Of a stretch of DNA of 64,000 bases, positions 45,201-54,411 are shown piece after piece. The translations under genes and the position numbers were made by a program. Where the stretch lies: assembly GCF_028583545.1 (NCBI RefSeq), contig NZ_CP087106.1:434001-498000 (forward strand), written 5' to 3'. Below the pieces are notes generated by a model. That model saw nothing but the letters and a program-made list of their open reading frames with translations, did no database searches and was not told the DNA's origin. Each line of letters starts with the position of its first letter. The stretch's first letter is position 1. This stretch comes from Methylobacterium sp. NMS14P (GTDB taxonomy: Bacteria > Pseudomonadota > Alphaproteobacteria > Rhizobiales > Beijerinckiaceae).

Positions 45201-45791
45201 CTCAATCAGGAGCTCTCGCACCGCATGAAGAACCTGCTGGCGATGGTGCAGGCCATCGCCGCCTCGACGCTCCGCGGCGCCACCGACATGGACGCGGCGC
45301 GCGAGGTCCTTGGCAGCCGGCTGGTCGCGCTCGGCAAGGCGCACGACGTGCTTCTCGGGGGCGCTGCCGAGAGCGCCTCCCTGGCGGCGGTGGTGCGGGA
45401 GGGCGTCGGCGTCCAGGAATCGGCCGGCCGGCGCGTCGCGTTCGAGGGTCCGGACGTCGAGATCGGCGGCAAGGCCGCGCTTTCCCTTGCCCTGGCACTG
45501 CACGAGCTGACCACGAACGCGGTCAAGTACGGCGCGCTGTCGGTGCCCGGCGGCAAGGTCGCCGTGACGGCCTCGCTGGTCGGGCCTGAAGACGCGCCGC
45601 GCCTGCGCATCGCCTGGACCGAGCGCGGCGGCCCGCCGGTCGTGCCGCCATCGCGAAAGGGGTTCGGGTCGCGTTTGATCGAGCGCGGTCTGACGGCGCA
45701 GGTCAACGCCAACCTCTCGCTCGATTACCGCCCGGAGGGAGTGGTCTGCGTGGTTGAGGCGTCGTTGGCCGACTTCCAGGCGGTCGCTTGA
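42213..45791 (+). CDS. Multi-GAF/PAS HWE-family histidine kinase
   Basis: 1192 aa, soluble with no membrane segment. Two GAF domains (about 15-165 and 180-335) are followed by a chain of about five PAS domains (about 345-980). The HWE/HisKA_2 core has the phosphoacceptor H1003 in ELSHRMKNLLAMVQAIAAST. Its ATPase N-box is LALHELTTNAVKYGALS, and IAWTERGGPP supplies the W-x-E, the residues that define HWE kinases. Such kinases often feed general stress or light responses. It has no receiver domain, so its partner must be elsewhere or be the receiver-containing neighbour at 45836. Confidence 0.92.
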   Translation: MNQVTRPARIEEDGRLAALVAFDILDTPPERGFDDIVNLARRICAAPVALVSLVDRDRQWFKARAGFPSCETDLDRSVCKFVLAEPGVLQIPDLTRDARTRANPLVTGEPRLRFYAGAPLRTPEGQVLGSLCVIDHVPRPGGLSPEQVADLEALARQVMDQLLLRRSLSDRDRAGRQGEAVAVTLAGVAAAGGDLHESFRAVLAGAMRAVPAAEAGTVEIREGDSLVYRAVTESLATHLGLRVPLRGSLAGACYREGVPLLVPDVLSDDRVEPELAERLHQRSCMLVPVRRGGVVVGVLKLQSSRPEAFAEADLQVLGVLAGSVASGLAEAGERAANRAAALTEYRRRAVFDSAQDYAIILLDLDGQITDWNAGATRILGWRPEEMCGETADAFFTPEDRRDGIPAMEMQSALETGTGVDERWHLRRDGERFWANGEMMVLRDEAGAAIGFVKMLRDRTEQKEAAARLQESQDRYRLAARATNDAIWDWNLATNHVLWNEALTEAYGHAPETVEPTGEWWIAHIHPDDRARIDASIHAVIDGQGTTWTDEYRFRRADGSYAHVLDRGHVMRDAEGRACRMIGAMLDLSARKRAEDAMRESERRLGLERGLLEAIFRQAPVGISIAGAEDGMPSSLNAKAEEILGHGIGSEGDARYVSYGAMHPDGRRYEAVEYPTLRALRKGETVRGEEMRYRNAETGELRLLEVSSGPVRDDEGAIQAAVTVLVDVGDQRRADAETRRLAALVEQSQDFIGLAAPDGSVDFVNEAGRRLIGLPDLAAARAMPIVDYFVPEERARVLDEVLPAVERDGFWEGELNFRHVVTGAAVPVLYNLFPVRDADGRKLGYGTVTRDLTEQKRARQALQASEATLRAVLDTVPVGILFAEAPSGRIVAGNRRLEEIFRHPILPSPDADSYGEWVAFHEDGRPVAPEEYPLSRLIREGVEHAEMRCEYQRGDGTRLWIEIAGAPMRDDAGAVVGAVVAVADIDTRRRAEERQDLLNQELSHRMKNLLAMVQAIAASTLRGATDMDAAREVLGSRLVALGKAHDVLLGGAAESASLAAVVREGVGVQESAGRRVAFEGPDVEIGGKAALSLALALHELTTNAVKYGALSVPGGKVAVTASLVGPEDAPRLRIAWTERGGPPVVPPSRKGFGSRLIERGLTAQVNANLSLDYRPEGVVCVVEASLADFQAVA

Positions 45792-45835
45792 CGGGGCGAC
45801 GCAACGAAGGGGCGGGCGGGCCGTTGCCGCTCGCC

Positions 45836-47146
45836 ATGACCGATGCCCCGAACGCGAAGACGGCCATGGTGGTCGAGGACGAGATGCTGTTCCGGCTGGA
45901 GGTCCGCGACCTCCTCGAAGCGGAGGGCTACGCCGTGGTCGAGGCCGGCAATGCCGCCCAGGCGCTTGAACGGCTCGACGACGGGGTCGTGCTGGTGGTG
46001 ACCGACGTTCGCATGCCGAGTCGGATGGCGCACGACTTCAACAACCTGCTGACCGTCATCAAGTCGTCGACCGACCTGCTGAAGCGACCGAACCTCGCGG
46101 ACGAGCGTCGGGTCCGCTACGTCGACGCCATCTCCGACACGGTCGACCGCGCCGCCAAGTTGACCAGCCAGTTGCTGTCCTTCGCGCGCCGCCAGGCGCT
46201 GCGCCTCACGGTGTTCGATGTCGCCCAGTCTGTGGCGGCCATCGCCGACATGGTCGGCACGCTGACAGGCGCCCGCATCCGCATCGAGACGGATACCGAC
46301 CCCGGCATGGACGGGCTCGGCCAACGGCTGCGCTGCCACGTCGATGCCGACCCCAGCCAGTTCGACACGGCACTCGTCAACCTCGTCGTGAACGCCCGCG
46401 ACGCGATGCAGGGCGAGGGACGGCTGCGCATCGCGGTCAGGCGGGCCGACCGCATCCCGGCCCTGCGCGCGCACCCGGCCGTGCCAGGCGACTTCGTGGC
46501 GGTGTCCGTCTCGGACACCGGCGCCGGCATCGAGGCGGACGTGCTCGACCGCATCTTCGAGCCGTTCTTCACGACCAAGGGCGTCGGCCACGGAACGGGG
46601 CTCGGCCTCAGCCAGGTGTTCGGCTTCGCCAAGCAGTCGGGGGGCGACGTCGCGGTCGACAGCGAGGTCGGCGTCGGGACCACCTTCACCCTGTTCCTCC
46701 CCCGCTCCGCCGACACGGTGGCGCGGAACCCGGCGCGGGACGATCCGGGACCTCTCGCCGAGGGGCACGGCACGCCCGTCCTGGTGGTGGAGGACAACCT
46801 GGAGGTCGGCGCCTTCGCGACGCAGGCGCTCGGGGAACTCGGCTACCAGGCCGTCTGGGTGCTGGACGCGCAGGCCGCCCTGGCCGAGATCGAGGCGTCC
46901 GGCCAGCGGTTCGAGGTCGTCTTCTCCGACGTGGTGATGCCGGGCATGAACGGAGGCGACCTGGCCAGGGAGATCCGGCGGCGCTGGCCCTACCTGCCGG
47001 TCGTGCTGACCTCCGGTTACAGCCACATCCTAGCCTCGGAGGGAACCGACGGCTTCCCGCTCCTGGGCAAGCCCTACTCGGTCGCCGACCTCAGCCGGGC
47101 GCTGCGCAAGGCCTTGCGGGAGCGATTGGCGCTGACGTTCGGCTGA
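45836..47146 (+). CDS. Chimeric truncated receiver - histidine kinase - receiver protein
   Basis: 436 aa. Residues 10-61 are the first half of a receiver domain, ending just after its phosphoacceptor (VTDVRMPS, D57). The sequence then jumps directly into a kinase helix (RMAHDFNNLLTVIKSSTDLL, H66). An ATPase domain (SDTGAGIEADVLDRIFEPFF and GTGLGLSQVFGFA) and a complete C-terminal receiver (VVEDNLEVG, VFSDVVMPGMNG) follow. The receiver half lacks its conserved Thr and Lys. The kinase-receiver part closely parallels the end of the protein at 50349. It looks like a deletion fusion. TTG at 45788 is an alternative start. Confidence 0.85.
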   Translation: MTDAPNAKTAMVVEDEMLFRLEVRDLLEAEGYAVVEAGNAAQALERLDDGVVLVVTDVRMPSRMAHDFNNLLTVIKSSTDLLKRPNLADERRVRYVDAISDTVDRAAKLTSQLLSFARRQALRLTVFDVAQSVAAIADMVGTLTGARIRIETDTDPGMDGLGQRLRCHVDADPSQFDTALVNLVVNARDAMQGEGRLRIAVRRADRIPALRAHPAVPGDFVAVSVSDTGAGIEADVLDRIFEPFFTTKGVGHGTGLGLSQVFGFAKQSGGDVAVDSEVGVGTTFTLFLPRSADTVARNPARDDPGPLAEGHGTPVLVVEDNLEVGAFATQALGELGYQAVWVLDAQAALAEIEASGQRFEVVFSDVVMPGMNGGDLAREIRRRWPYLPVVLTSGYSHILASEGTDGFPLLGKPYSVADLSRALRKALRERLALTFG

Positions 47147-47247
47147 CAGTGACCGACGCGGCGGAAAGCTGCGGCCGAGGGCGCATCCGCGGGGCATCGC
47201 ATGCGTTGTCGTCCGACGTCCACGGGGCGCGCGAAGGAATTTCCGCC

Positions 47248-47388
47248 ATGCAATCGGACACGCCACGCCCGGGGGACGACCCGCTGCCGCCCATCGGCGA
47301 CCCGCCGCCGGACCCGGCGCCACCCGAGGGTGACCCGCCGACCGAGCCGCCGGCTCCGCAGCCGCCTGGCCCGATCAACGCGTCCTGA
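47248..47388 (+). CDS. Proline-rich microprotein
   Basis: 46 aa. AAGGA lies eight bases before the ATG. The composition is extreme: alternating PPxGDPPP-type and EPPAPQPP-type runs, acidic, with no membrane segment. Similar short Pro-rich frames are common in Methylobacterium, but their function is unknown. It lies between the chimeric kinase and the next small gene, all on the plus strand. Confidence 0.5.
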   Translation: MQSDTPRPGDDPLPPIGDPPPDPAPPEGDPPTEPPAPQPPGPINAS

Positions 47389-47417
47389 ACCCCATGCGAC
47401 CCGAGGGCATCGAGGGC

Positions 47418-47729
47418 ATGACCATCAAGCGCAAGCTGGTCTATGTCTCGTCGAACGACGACCGCTGGTTCCTCTGCCTCGGGCACGCACCGACGGACGT
47501 GTTCGTCTTGCATGAGCCGAATGGTCCCTCGGGCGGGAAGCCATCCCGCGTCGAGCTGCACGATTTCCTGGCCTCCGCGGTGGGCTGTCCAGAGCGGCTC
47601 GCGCTCCTCGCCATGATCGGCTCGCTCGTTGCGGTACACGACGCCGCCGTGCCCGCGTCCTCGACCGGACCCGAACCCGGCGCCGCCGGCGCCGAACCGT
47701 CGCCGGGCGAGGAGGCCTCGTCGACCTGA
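47418..47729 (+). CDS. Small hypothetical protein
   Basis: 103 aa from the ATG at 47418. The N-terminal part (IKRKLVYVSSNDDRWFLCLG and FVLHEPNGPSGGKPSRVELH) looks like a folded alpha-beta domain. The last 25 residues are an Ala/Pro/Glu-rich tail. No family assignment is possible. It may be co-transcribed with the Pro-rich microprotein 30 bp upstream. Confidence 0.55.
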   Translation: MTIKRKLVYVSSNDDRWFLCLGHAPTDVFVLHEPNGPSGGKPSRVELHDFLASAVGCPERLALLAMIGSLVAVHDAAVPASSTGPEPGAAGAEPSPGEEASST

Positions 47730-47969
47730 AGCGGTCCACCGCGATACGGGTTGACGCGTCCTACCGCTTGAGGGGCGGGCAGGCATGGACACCCTTCACC
47801 CCGCCAAGCCCGGTCGGTGAGAAGCCGTTACAGCCCTTTCGCGGCCCATTCCCGAGGCCGGCGCTCCCCGAAGATGATCCGCCGAGCGGGCCACGACGAG
47901 CATGACGCTGGGGCCGCTATCGCTTACCGACTCTGATCAGGCTTCCGACGTCTCCGGTGACTGACCTTG
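47730..47969. other. Intergenic stretch holding the stranded original 3' end of the kinase at 50349
   Basis: Read on the minus strand and joined across the IS21 target site, bases 47924-47969 complete the kinase frame as LNKV followed by SHRRRRKPDQSR and a TAA (47924-47926). This segment was the natural C-terminus before the IS21 element separated it by 2.46 kb. No other gene is seen here. Confidence 0.75.
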
Positions 47970-48082
47970 TGTGATTAGGCGTGGAATAAGGACCCCGTTT
48001 TCGGGGTGATCGGCGTCCAAACGGGACCCCCAGGACAAGTCATCCACACTGCCTTCCGGCTCGAACGGGAGGCTTGCGCGGG

Positions 48083-49582
48083 ATGTTGGTCGTGGAGACG
48101 GTCGCAAAGATCCGCCGCGCTTACTTCGTGCAGCAGAAGCCGATCAAGCAGATCTGCCGGGAGCTGAGGGTCTCGCGTAAGGTCGTGCGCAAGGTCATCC
48201 GCTCCGAGGCGACGGCGTTCCAATACACCCGCGCCATCCAACCTGCCCCGAAGCTCGGATCGTGGCGGGACGAGCTCGATCGGATGCTCCTGGCGAACGC
48301 CAGCAAGGCGCGGCGCGAGCGACTGACGCTGATGCGCGTCTACGAGGCTCTGCGTGGGCTCGGCTACGAGGGCGGCTACGACGCGGTGCGCCGCTATGCC
48401 AAGGGCTGGAAGCGCGAGCGCACCGCCGTCTCGACTCAGGCGTTCGTGCCGCTCTCCTTCGCGCCGGGCGAGGCTTACCAGTTCGACTGGAGCCACGAGA
48501 CGGTGCTGATCGGCGGCACAACCACAGAGATCAAGGTCGCCCACGTCCGGCTGTGCCACTCTCGCATGCCGTTCGTGCGGGCCTATCCGCGCGAGAGCCA
48601 GGAGATGGTGTTCGACGCCCACGACCGGGCGTTCGCCTTCTACCGCGGCACCTGCCAGCGCGGGATCTACGACAACATGAAGACCGCCGTGGACGCGATC
48701 TTCGTCGGACGTGAGCGCGCCTACAACCGTCGCTTCCTGCAGATGTGCTCGCACTACCTCGTCGAGCCGGTGGCCTGCACACCGGCCTCGGGCTGGGAGA
48801 AGGGGCAGGTCGAGAACCAGGTCGGGCTGGTGCGCGAGCGTCTGTTCACGCCGCGCATCCGGGTGAGGAGCTACGACGAGTTGAACGCCCTGCTGCTCGA
48901 CGGGGTGATCGCCTACGCCAAGGCTCACCCGCATCCCGAGCAGCCCGACCGGACCGTGTGGCAGGCCTTCGAGGCCGAGCGGGCAGCCTTGGTCCCCTAC
49001 GCTGGCCGCTTCGACGGCTTCCACGCCGTGCCGGCGGCCGTGTCCTCGACCTGCTTGGTTCGCTTCGACAACAACCGGTACTCGGTCACGGCCTCCGCCC
49101 TCGGGCGGCCGGTCGAGGTGCGCGCCTATGCCGAGCGCGTAGAGATCCGTCAGGACGGGCGCATCGTCGGCGAGCATGCCCGCGGCTTCGGTCGCAACCA
49201 GACGATGTTCGACCCCTGGCACTACGTCCCCGTGCTCGCCCGCAAGCCCGGTGCGCTCAGGAACGGCGCGCCGTTCAAGGACTGGGTGTTGCCTGCGGCC
49301 CTCGACCGGATCCGACGCAAGCTCGCCGGCTCCGCCGACGGCGACCGGCAGATGGTCGAGATCCTCACCGCCGTGCTGCGCGACGGGCTGAGCGCAGTCG
49401 AGGCGGCCTGCGCCGAGGCGCTGCGTGAGGGCGTGCACTCGGCCGACGTCGTCCTCAACATCCTGGCACGCCAGCGCGAGCCCACCGCCCCGGTCACCAT
49501 CCTGACGCCCGAGAGCCTGCGGCTGCGCCATGAGCCGGTCGCCGACTGTGCCCGCTACGACAGCCTGAGGAGAGCCCCATGA
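48083..49582 (+). CDS. istA: IS21-family transposase IstA
   Basis: 499 aa. An N-terminal HTH ([20 protein letters not shown]) is followed by the DDE core: [14 protein letters not shown], then [15 protein letters not shown] and the Glu in [21 protein letters not shown] beta-barrel C-terminal domain has [26 protein letters not shown] lies about ten bases before the ATG at 48083. It is full length and uninterrupted, and its stop overlaps the istB start (ATGA). Confidence 0.94.
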   Translation: MLVVETVAKIRRAYFVQQKPIKQICRELRVSRKVVRKVIRSEATAFQYTRAIQPAPKLGSWRDELDRMLLANASKARRERLTLMRVYEALRGLGYEGGYDAVRRYAKGWKRERTAVSTQAFVPLSFAPGEAYQFDWSHETVLIGGTTTEIKVAHVRLCHSRMPFVRAYPRESQEMVFDAHDRAFAFYRGTCQRGIYDNMKTAVDAIFVGRERAYNRRFLQMCSHYLVEPVACTPASGWEKGQVENQVGLVRERLFTPRIRVRSYDELNALLLDGVIAYAKAHPHPEQPDRTVWQAFEAERAALVPYAGRFDGFHAVPAAVSSTCLVRFDNNRYSVTASALGRPVEVRAYAERVEIRQDGRIVGEHARGFGRNQTMFDPWHYVPVLARKPGALRNGAPFKDWVLPAALDRIRRKLAGSADGDRQMVEILTAVLRDGLSAVEAACAEALREGVHSADVVLNILARQREPTAPVTILTPESLRLRHEPVADCARYDSLRRAP

Positions 49583-50313
49583 TGGAACGTCAGGACATCC
49601 TCGCCACCATGGGCGAGCTGAAGCTGTTCGGGATGAAGGCGGCCTACGACGAGATCATCAAGGTCGCGCTCAAGCGCACCCACGAGCCGCAGCAGGTCGT
49701 CGGCGACCTGCTCCAAGCCGAGATCAGCGAGAAGCAGGCGCGCTCGATCCGCTACCAGATGACGATCGCCAAGCTGCCCCTGGCCAAGGACATCGCCGAG
49801 TTCGCCTTCGCCGACACGCCGGTCAACGAGGGGCTGGTGCGCGATCTCGCTGGCGGCGAGTTCCTGGCCCATCAGCGCAACGTCGTGCTGGTCGGCGGCA
49901 CCGGCACCGGCAAGACGCACCTGGCCATCGCCATCGTGCGAGCGTGTATCCGGGACGGGAAGCGAGGCCGGTTCTACAACGTGGTCGACCTCGTCAACCG
50001 GCTCGAAGCCGAGGCGCGTGCCGGTCGGCAGGGCCGCATCGCCGACCATCTCATGCGGCTCGACTTCGTGGTGCTGGACGAACTCGGCTACCTGCCGTTT
50101 GCGCAGTCAGGCGGCCAGTTGCTGTTCCATCTGATCAGCAAGCTCTACGAGACCACCTCGATCGTGGTGACCACCAATCTTGCCTTCGGCGAGTGGCCGA
50201 GCGTGTTCGCCAGCGACGCCAAGATGACCACGGCGCTGCTCGATCGGCTCACCCATCACTGTGAGATTGTCGAGACCGGCAATGAGAGCTGGCGCTTCAA
50301 GAACCGCGTCTGA
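49579..50313 (+). CDS. istB: IS21 helper ATPase IstB
   Basis: 244 aa AAA+ ATPase that guides IstA to the target. Walker A is [12 protein letters not shown], Walker B is [12 protein letters not shown], and the arginine/sensor region is [20 protein letters not shown]. The start overlaps the istA stop. It is intact. Confidence 0.95.
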   Translation: MMERQDILATMGELKLFGMKAAYDEIIKVALKRTHEPQQVVGDLLQAEISEKQARSIRYQMTIAKLPLAKDIAEFAFADTPVNEGLVRDLAGGEFLAHQRNVVLVGGTGTGKTHLAIAIVRACIRDGKRGRFYNVVDLVNRLEAEARAGRQGRIADHLMRLDFVVLDELGYLPFAQSGGQLLFHLISKLYETTSIVVTTNLAFGEWPSVFASDAKMTTALLDRLTHHCEIVETGNESWRFKNRV

Positions 50314-50348
50314 GGCCAGCGCCTACGCCGCGAAAGCTGGACGTCGGA

Positions 50349-53300
50349 TCAGCTCAGCCGCACCGCACCCAGCTTGCGAAGGGGTCCCGATTGCACGCCG
50401 ATCCGGGGTCCCGTTCCAACGCCTTTTGACATGACCTTGTTCAGGACACGGGAAATCTGTCTGGCGGAATAAGGCTTGTGGAGGAGCTCGAAGCCGTGGG
50501 CGCCCTTCTCCGCCAGGACGTGGCTGTACCCCGAAGCCAGCACCACGGGCAGTTCGGGCAGGCGGCGGCGTAGTTCCTCGGCTAGCGCAACGCCACCCAT
50601 GCCCGGCATGACCACGTCCGAGAAGACCGCATCGAAGCCGGCGCCGTCGCCGCCGAGCTGATCCAGGGCCTCCTCCGCGTTGGCGGCCAGCGCTGTCACG
50701 TAACCCAGGTCTTCCAGGATCTGCGTGGCGAAGCGGCCGACCTCGATGTTGTCCTCGACCACGAGCACGCGCCGCCCTTCCCCCCAGGAGACCTCCCCAG
50801 CATCATCGGGCACCGGCCCGTCGACCGGGTCCACCTGCGGAAGGTAGAGGGTGAAGGTCGTGCCCCTTCCGACCGCGCTGTCCACATCGACGTCACCGCC
50901 GGACTGCTTGGCGAAACCGATGACCTGGGAAAGGCCGAGGCCCGTACCCTTGCCTACCTCCTTCGTGGTGAAGAACGGCTCGAAGATGCGGGCCAGCGTG
51001 TCGGGGGCAATGCCGCTGCCGGTGTCGGAGACGCTGACGGCCGCGAACGGGTTGCGGGACGGGCTGTGTCCGCGGATGGCCGGCATCGCCTGGTCACAGG
51101 CGAGGCGCAGGGTCAGCGTGCCCTCGCCCTCCATCGCGTCGCGGGCGTTGATAGCCATGTTGACGAGCGCCGTCTCGAACTGGCTGGCGTCGGCGCAGAT
51201 GAAGCAAGGGTGCTCCGGCACATCGACCACGACCCGGATACGGGCGCCGGTGACGGTGTCGACCATCTCGGCCACGGCCTGGAGCCGTGCGCCGACATCG
51301 AAGGTCTCGGGCTTCAGTGCCTGCCGCCGGGCGAAGGCGAGGAGCTGGCCGGTGAGCTTGGCGGCCCGGTCCACCGTGTCGGAGACGGCGTCCATGTAGC
51401 GGGCGCGCCGCTCCTCCGGCAGGTTCGGCCGACGCAGGAAGTCCACCGACGAGCGGATGATGGTCAGCAGGTTATTGAAGTCGTGGGCCACGCCTCCGGT
51501 GAGCTGCCCGACCGCCTCCATCTTCTGCGACTGCCGCAGCGCCTCCTCGGCCTCGGCGAGGCTGACCGCGTGGGCCCGCTTGTCGGTCACGTCGCGCGCG
51601 ACGCAGTACAGGCGCCCGTCGGCGGGGACCGCGGTCCACGACAACGTCCGGTAGTTGTCGTCACGGGTGCGGAAGCGGTTCTCGAAGGCCAGCGTAGTCG
51701 CGCCTTCGGCGAGCCGCCGCACCTCCTCGCGGGTCTTCTCGCGGTCCTCGGGGTGCTCCAACCACTCAGAGGTACGCCCGACGATGTCATGCGGCTGCCA
51801 GCCCAGGATCTGGGTCCAGGCCGGATTGACCGCAAGCCAGACGCCGGCGGCATCGGCCACGCCGAGCATGTCGAGGCTGACATGCCAGATCCGGTCGCGC
51901 TCGGCCGTGCGGGCGGCAACCTCCCGCTCCAGGTCCTCGTTGACCCGACGCAGGGCTTCGGCCGCCTCGCGCCGCACGCGGGCAAGCTGCAGGTTCGCGC
52001 CGACGCGCGCGATCAGCTCCCGGGCCGAGAACGGCTTCGTCAGGTAGTCGTCGGCGCCGGCATCGAGGCCCTCGGCCTTGGCCTCGTCGCCGGCCCTCGC
52101 CGAGAGCATGATGACGGGCAGATCGCTCATGGCTGGGTCGGCTCGCACGGCGGCAAGCAGGCCGAAACCGTCGAGGCGGGGCATCATCACGTCGGTGAGC
52201 AGGAGGTCTGGCCGGCGGTCACCGACGGCGGTGAGCGCCGCCTGGCCATCCGGCACGGCCTCGACGTCGTAGCCCTGTGCCATGAGCAGGCGGGAGACGT
52301 GCTCGCGCATGTCGGCGTTGTCGTCAGCCAGCAGGACGCGGCCCGTGGAAGAGGGGCCATGGCTGACCGGCTCGGTGTCAAGGATCAGGTCCTCCGCCCC
52401 GGCACCACCGTCGATCCAGCGCTTTGCCTCGGCCACGAATGCCTCGACCCGTGCTGCGGTCAGGCTCGGCGTGAAGCCTTCCAGCGCGGGGCCGACCCCG
52501 TCCTGCGCGAGGGGTAGCGAGACCCGGAACGTACTGCCCTGGCCCGGCTCGCTCTCGACGTGGATGGATCCGCGGTGGAGGCGGACCATCTCCTGCACCA
52601 GGGCGAGGCCGATGCCGGTTCCCTCGAAGGTTCGCCCCTGCGCCCCCTCCACCCGGTGGAACCGGTCGAACAGTCGCGGAAGCTCTTCGGCAGGAATGCC
52701 TGTACCGGTGTCCGAGACGGTGAGCACGGCACACTCGCCGTCCCGCCGCATCCGCACGGTGATCCCACCCGCCAGCGTGAATTTGAAGGCGTTGGAGAGG
52801 AGGTTGAGCGCCACCTTCTCCCACATCTCGGGGTCAAGCGGCACGAGGGTGTCGAGGGGCGGGCAATCGACCGTCAGCGTCAGTCCCGCCTGCTCGCAGA
52901 GCGACCGGAAGTTGCCGGCGAGCTCGGCGGTAAACCGGGGCAGGTCGGTGAGCCTGTATGCGGCGCGAGCGCGACCAGCCTCGACACGGGAGAAGTCGAG
53001 CAGCCCATTGACGAGGCGCAGCAGCCTGAGGCCGTTACGGTGGGCGACGGTCGCCAGCGCCCGGTTGTCGGGCAACACGCCGCCCGGCGGCTTGGCGAGG
53101 ATCTCCTCCAATGGGCTGAGCATTAGCGTCAGCGGCGTGCGGAATTCGTGGCTGACGTTGGAGAAGAAGGCGGTTTTGGCCCGATCGATCTCGGCCAAGC
53201 GCTCCGCGCGGGCCCGCTCCTCCTGGTAGGCGAGCGCGTTCGTGACGGCAGCGCTGAGGTTGGAGGCGACCTGCTCGCAGAAGACCTGGTAGCGCTCGTC

Positions 53301-54323
53301 GAATCGCAGGCGCGAGCTGATGCCAATGACCGCGATCCCGCTGGTGCGGCCGCCCGTTCCGGCCGTGACCGGCATGACCCGCACCTGGGTGACCGGCTCC
53401 GGCCACGGCCCGCCCGGCAGACCGGGCATCCGCGCGTCGAGCCCTTCTAGCAGCAGAGGCGTCCCGGCGGCGGCCACCTTGCGCAGGGACCAGGGGTCGC
53501 CGTCCGCCTCACCCGCCGGGGCGAGGTGTGTCATCGCGTCCGGTACGCCAACTTGGCCCGTTAGGGTCAGGCCCTCGCCGTCAGCATCGAAGGTGTAGAG
53601 CAACGCGAAGGGCACGTCGTGTGGGTCGCCTGCGAGCACCTCGGCGGCGGCGGCGTAGGCCTCCTCGGTCGACTTCGCCTCGATGGACCGGGCAGCGAGG
53701 TCGCGCAGCAGCCGCGAGCGCCGGTCCGAAAGCACCCTGGGCGTGGTCTCGGCGACCGCGGTGAAGATTCCTTCCACGCGGCCCTGCTCGCCGCGGATCG
53801 GGCTGTACGAGTAGTAGAAGTAGCACTCCTCGACGTAGCCGAAGCGGTTCAGCGGCAGGAGCTGGTCGTCGGACCAGGTCGCCTCGCCCGTCTCGAAGAC
53901 CGTGTCGAACATCGGGCCGATGATGTCCCAGATCTCGGCCCAGACCTCCGTGCCCGCGCGCCCGAACGACCAGGGATGCTTGTCGCCGACGACCGGCCGC
54001 CACGCATCGTTGTAGATCAGCGCCCGCTCGGGCCCGTAGTAGAGGACGACGGGGAAACGGGTGGTCAGGCAGATGCTGACCGCCGATCGCAGGGCCTGGG
54101 ACCAGTCCGAGACCGGGCCGAACGAAGTCTGCGACCAGTCCATCGAGCGCATGAGCGCGCCCATCTCACCGCCACCGGCCATGAAACCGGTGTCGACAGG
54201 TGCCTCAGCCGCGTCAAACTGGATGCCGGCCTGCCGAAGCAGCTCCCGGAGGCGGGCATTCTCAACCAGGATCTTCTGGTCGGCGCCTTCCGCGCGCATG
54301 AAAGGAAGCACGTTATCGGACAC
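50349..54323 (-). CDS. Hybrid histidine kinase with two kinase cores and two receivers; C-terminus rewritten by IS21
   Basis: 1324 aa, soluble. Order: a PAS-like domain (about 75-200, DWSQTSFGPVSDWSQALRSA), GAF (about 210-370), first kinase core (AFFSNVSHEFRTPLTLMLSP, H392), ATPase, receiver (LLLTDVMMPRLDG), PAS (about 830-930), second kinase core (GGVAHDFNNLLTIIRSS, H947), ATPase and final receiver (VFSDVVMPGMGG). Two complete cores in one chain suggest a phosphorelay. The last 27 residues (1298-1324) are read from the right end of the IS21 element. The original tail, SHRRRRKPDQSR, is stranded at 47924. The second receiver is complete before that point, so activity may survive. Confidence 0.92.
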   Translation of the reverse strand: MSDNVLPFMRAEGADQKILVENARLRELLRQAGIQFDAAEAPVDTGFMAGGGEMGALMRSMDWSQTSFGPVSDWSQALRSAVSICLTTRFPVVLYYGPERALIYNDAWRPVVGDKHPWSFGRAGTEVWAEIWDIIGPMFDTVFETGEATWSDDQLLPLNRFGYVEECYFYYSYSPIRGEQGRVEGIFTAVAETTPRVLSDRRSRLLRDLAARSIEAKSTEEAYAAAAEVLAGDPHDVPFALLYTFDADGEGLTLTGQVGVPDAMTHLAPAGEADGDPWSLRKVAAAGTPLLLEGLDARMPGLPGGPWPEPVTQVRVMPVTAGTGGRTSGIAVIGISSRLRFDERYQVFCEQVASNLSAAVTNALAYQEERARAERLAEIDRAKTAFFSNVSHEFRTPLTLMLSPLEEILAKPPGGVLPDNRALATVAHRNGLRLLRLVNGLLDFSRVEAGRARAAYRLTDLPRFTAELAGNFRSLCEQAGLTLTVDCPPLDTLVPLDPEMWEKVALNLLSNAFKFTLAGGITVRMRRDGECAVLTVSDTGTGIPAEELPRLFDRFHRVEGAQGRTFEGTGIGLALVQEMVRLHRGSIHVESEPGQGSTFRVSLPLAQDGVGPALEGFTPSLTAARVEAFVAEAKRWIDGGAGAEDLILDTEPVSHGPSSTGRVLLADDNADMREHVSRLLMAQGYDVEAVPDGQAALTAVGDRRPDLLLTDVMMPRLDGFGLLAAVRADPAMSDLPVIMLSARAGDEAKAEGLDAGADDYLTKPFSARELIARVGANLQLARVRREAAEALRRVNEDLEREVAARTAERDRIWHVSLDMLGVADAAGVWLAVNPAWTQILGWQPHDIVGRTSEWLEHPEDREKTREEVRRLAEGATTLAFENRFRTRDDNYRTLSWTAVPADGRLYCVARDVTDKRAHAVSLAEAEEALRQSQKMEAVGQLTGGVAHDFNNLLTIIRSSVDFLRRPNLPEERRARYMDAVSDTVDRAAKLTGQLLAFARRQALKPETFDVGARLQAVAEMVDTVTGARIRVVVDVPEHPCFICADASQFETALVNMAINARDAMEGEGTLTLRLACDQAMPAIRGHSPSRNPFAAVSVSDTGSGIAPDTLARIFEPFFTTKEVGKGTGLGLSQVIGFAKQSGGDVDVDSAVGRGTTFTLYLPQVDPVDGPVPDDAGEVSWGEGRRVLVVEDNIEVGRFATQILEDLGYVTALAANAEEALDQLGGDGAGFDAVFSDVVMPGMGGVALAEELRRRLPELPVVLASGYSHVLAEKGAHGFELLHKPYSARQISRVLNKVMSKGVGTGPRIGVQSGPLRKLGAVRLS

Positions 54324-54411
54324 GGATCCCGGTCAAATCCATTGGTCGGCAATGATGCCGATATCGGTCCGGATATGAACGAAACCAAGGCCGTGTCCGC
54401 GGCATCAGCCT

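Larger units (their letters stand above)
47970..50431 (+). mobile_element. IS21-family insertion sequence, complete (2462 bp)
   Basis: It carries istA and istB. The ends begin TGTGATTAGGCGTGGAATAA (left) and, inverted, TGTCAAAAGGCGTTGGAACG (right), both followed within a few bases by GGACCCC. Further GGGACCCC/GATCGGCGT sub-repeats lie inside both ends, as expected for IS21 multiple binding sites. An exact 8-bp target duplication TGACCTTG occurs at 47962-47969 and 50432-50439. Confidence 0.92.
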
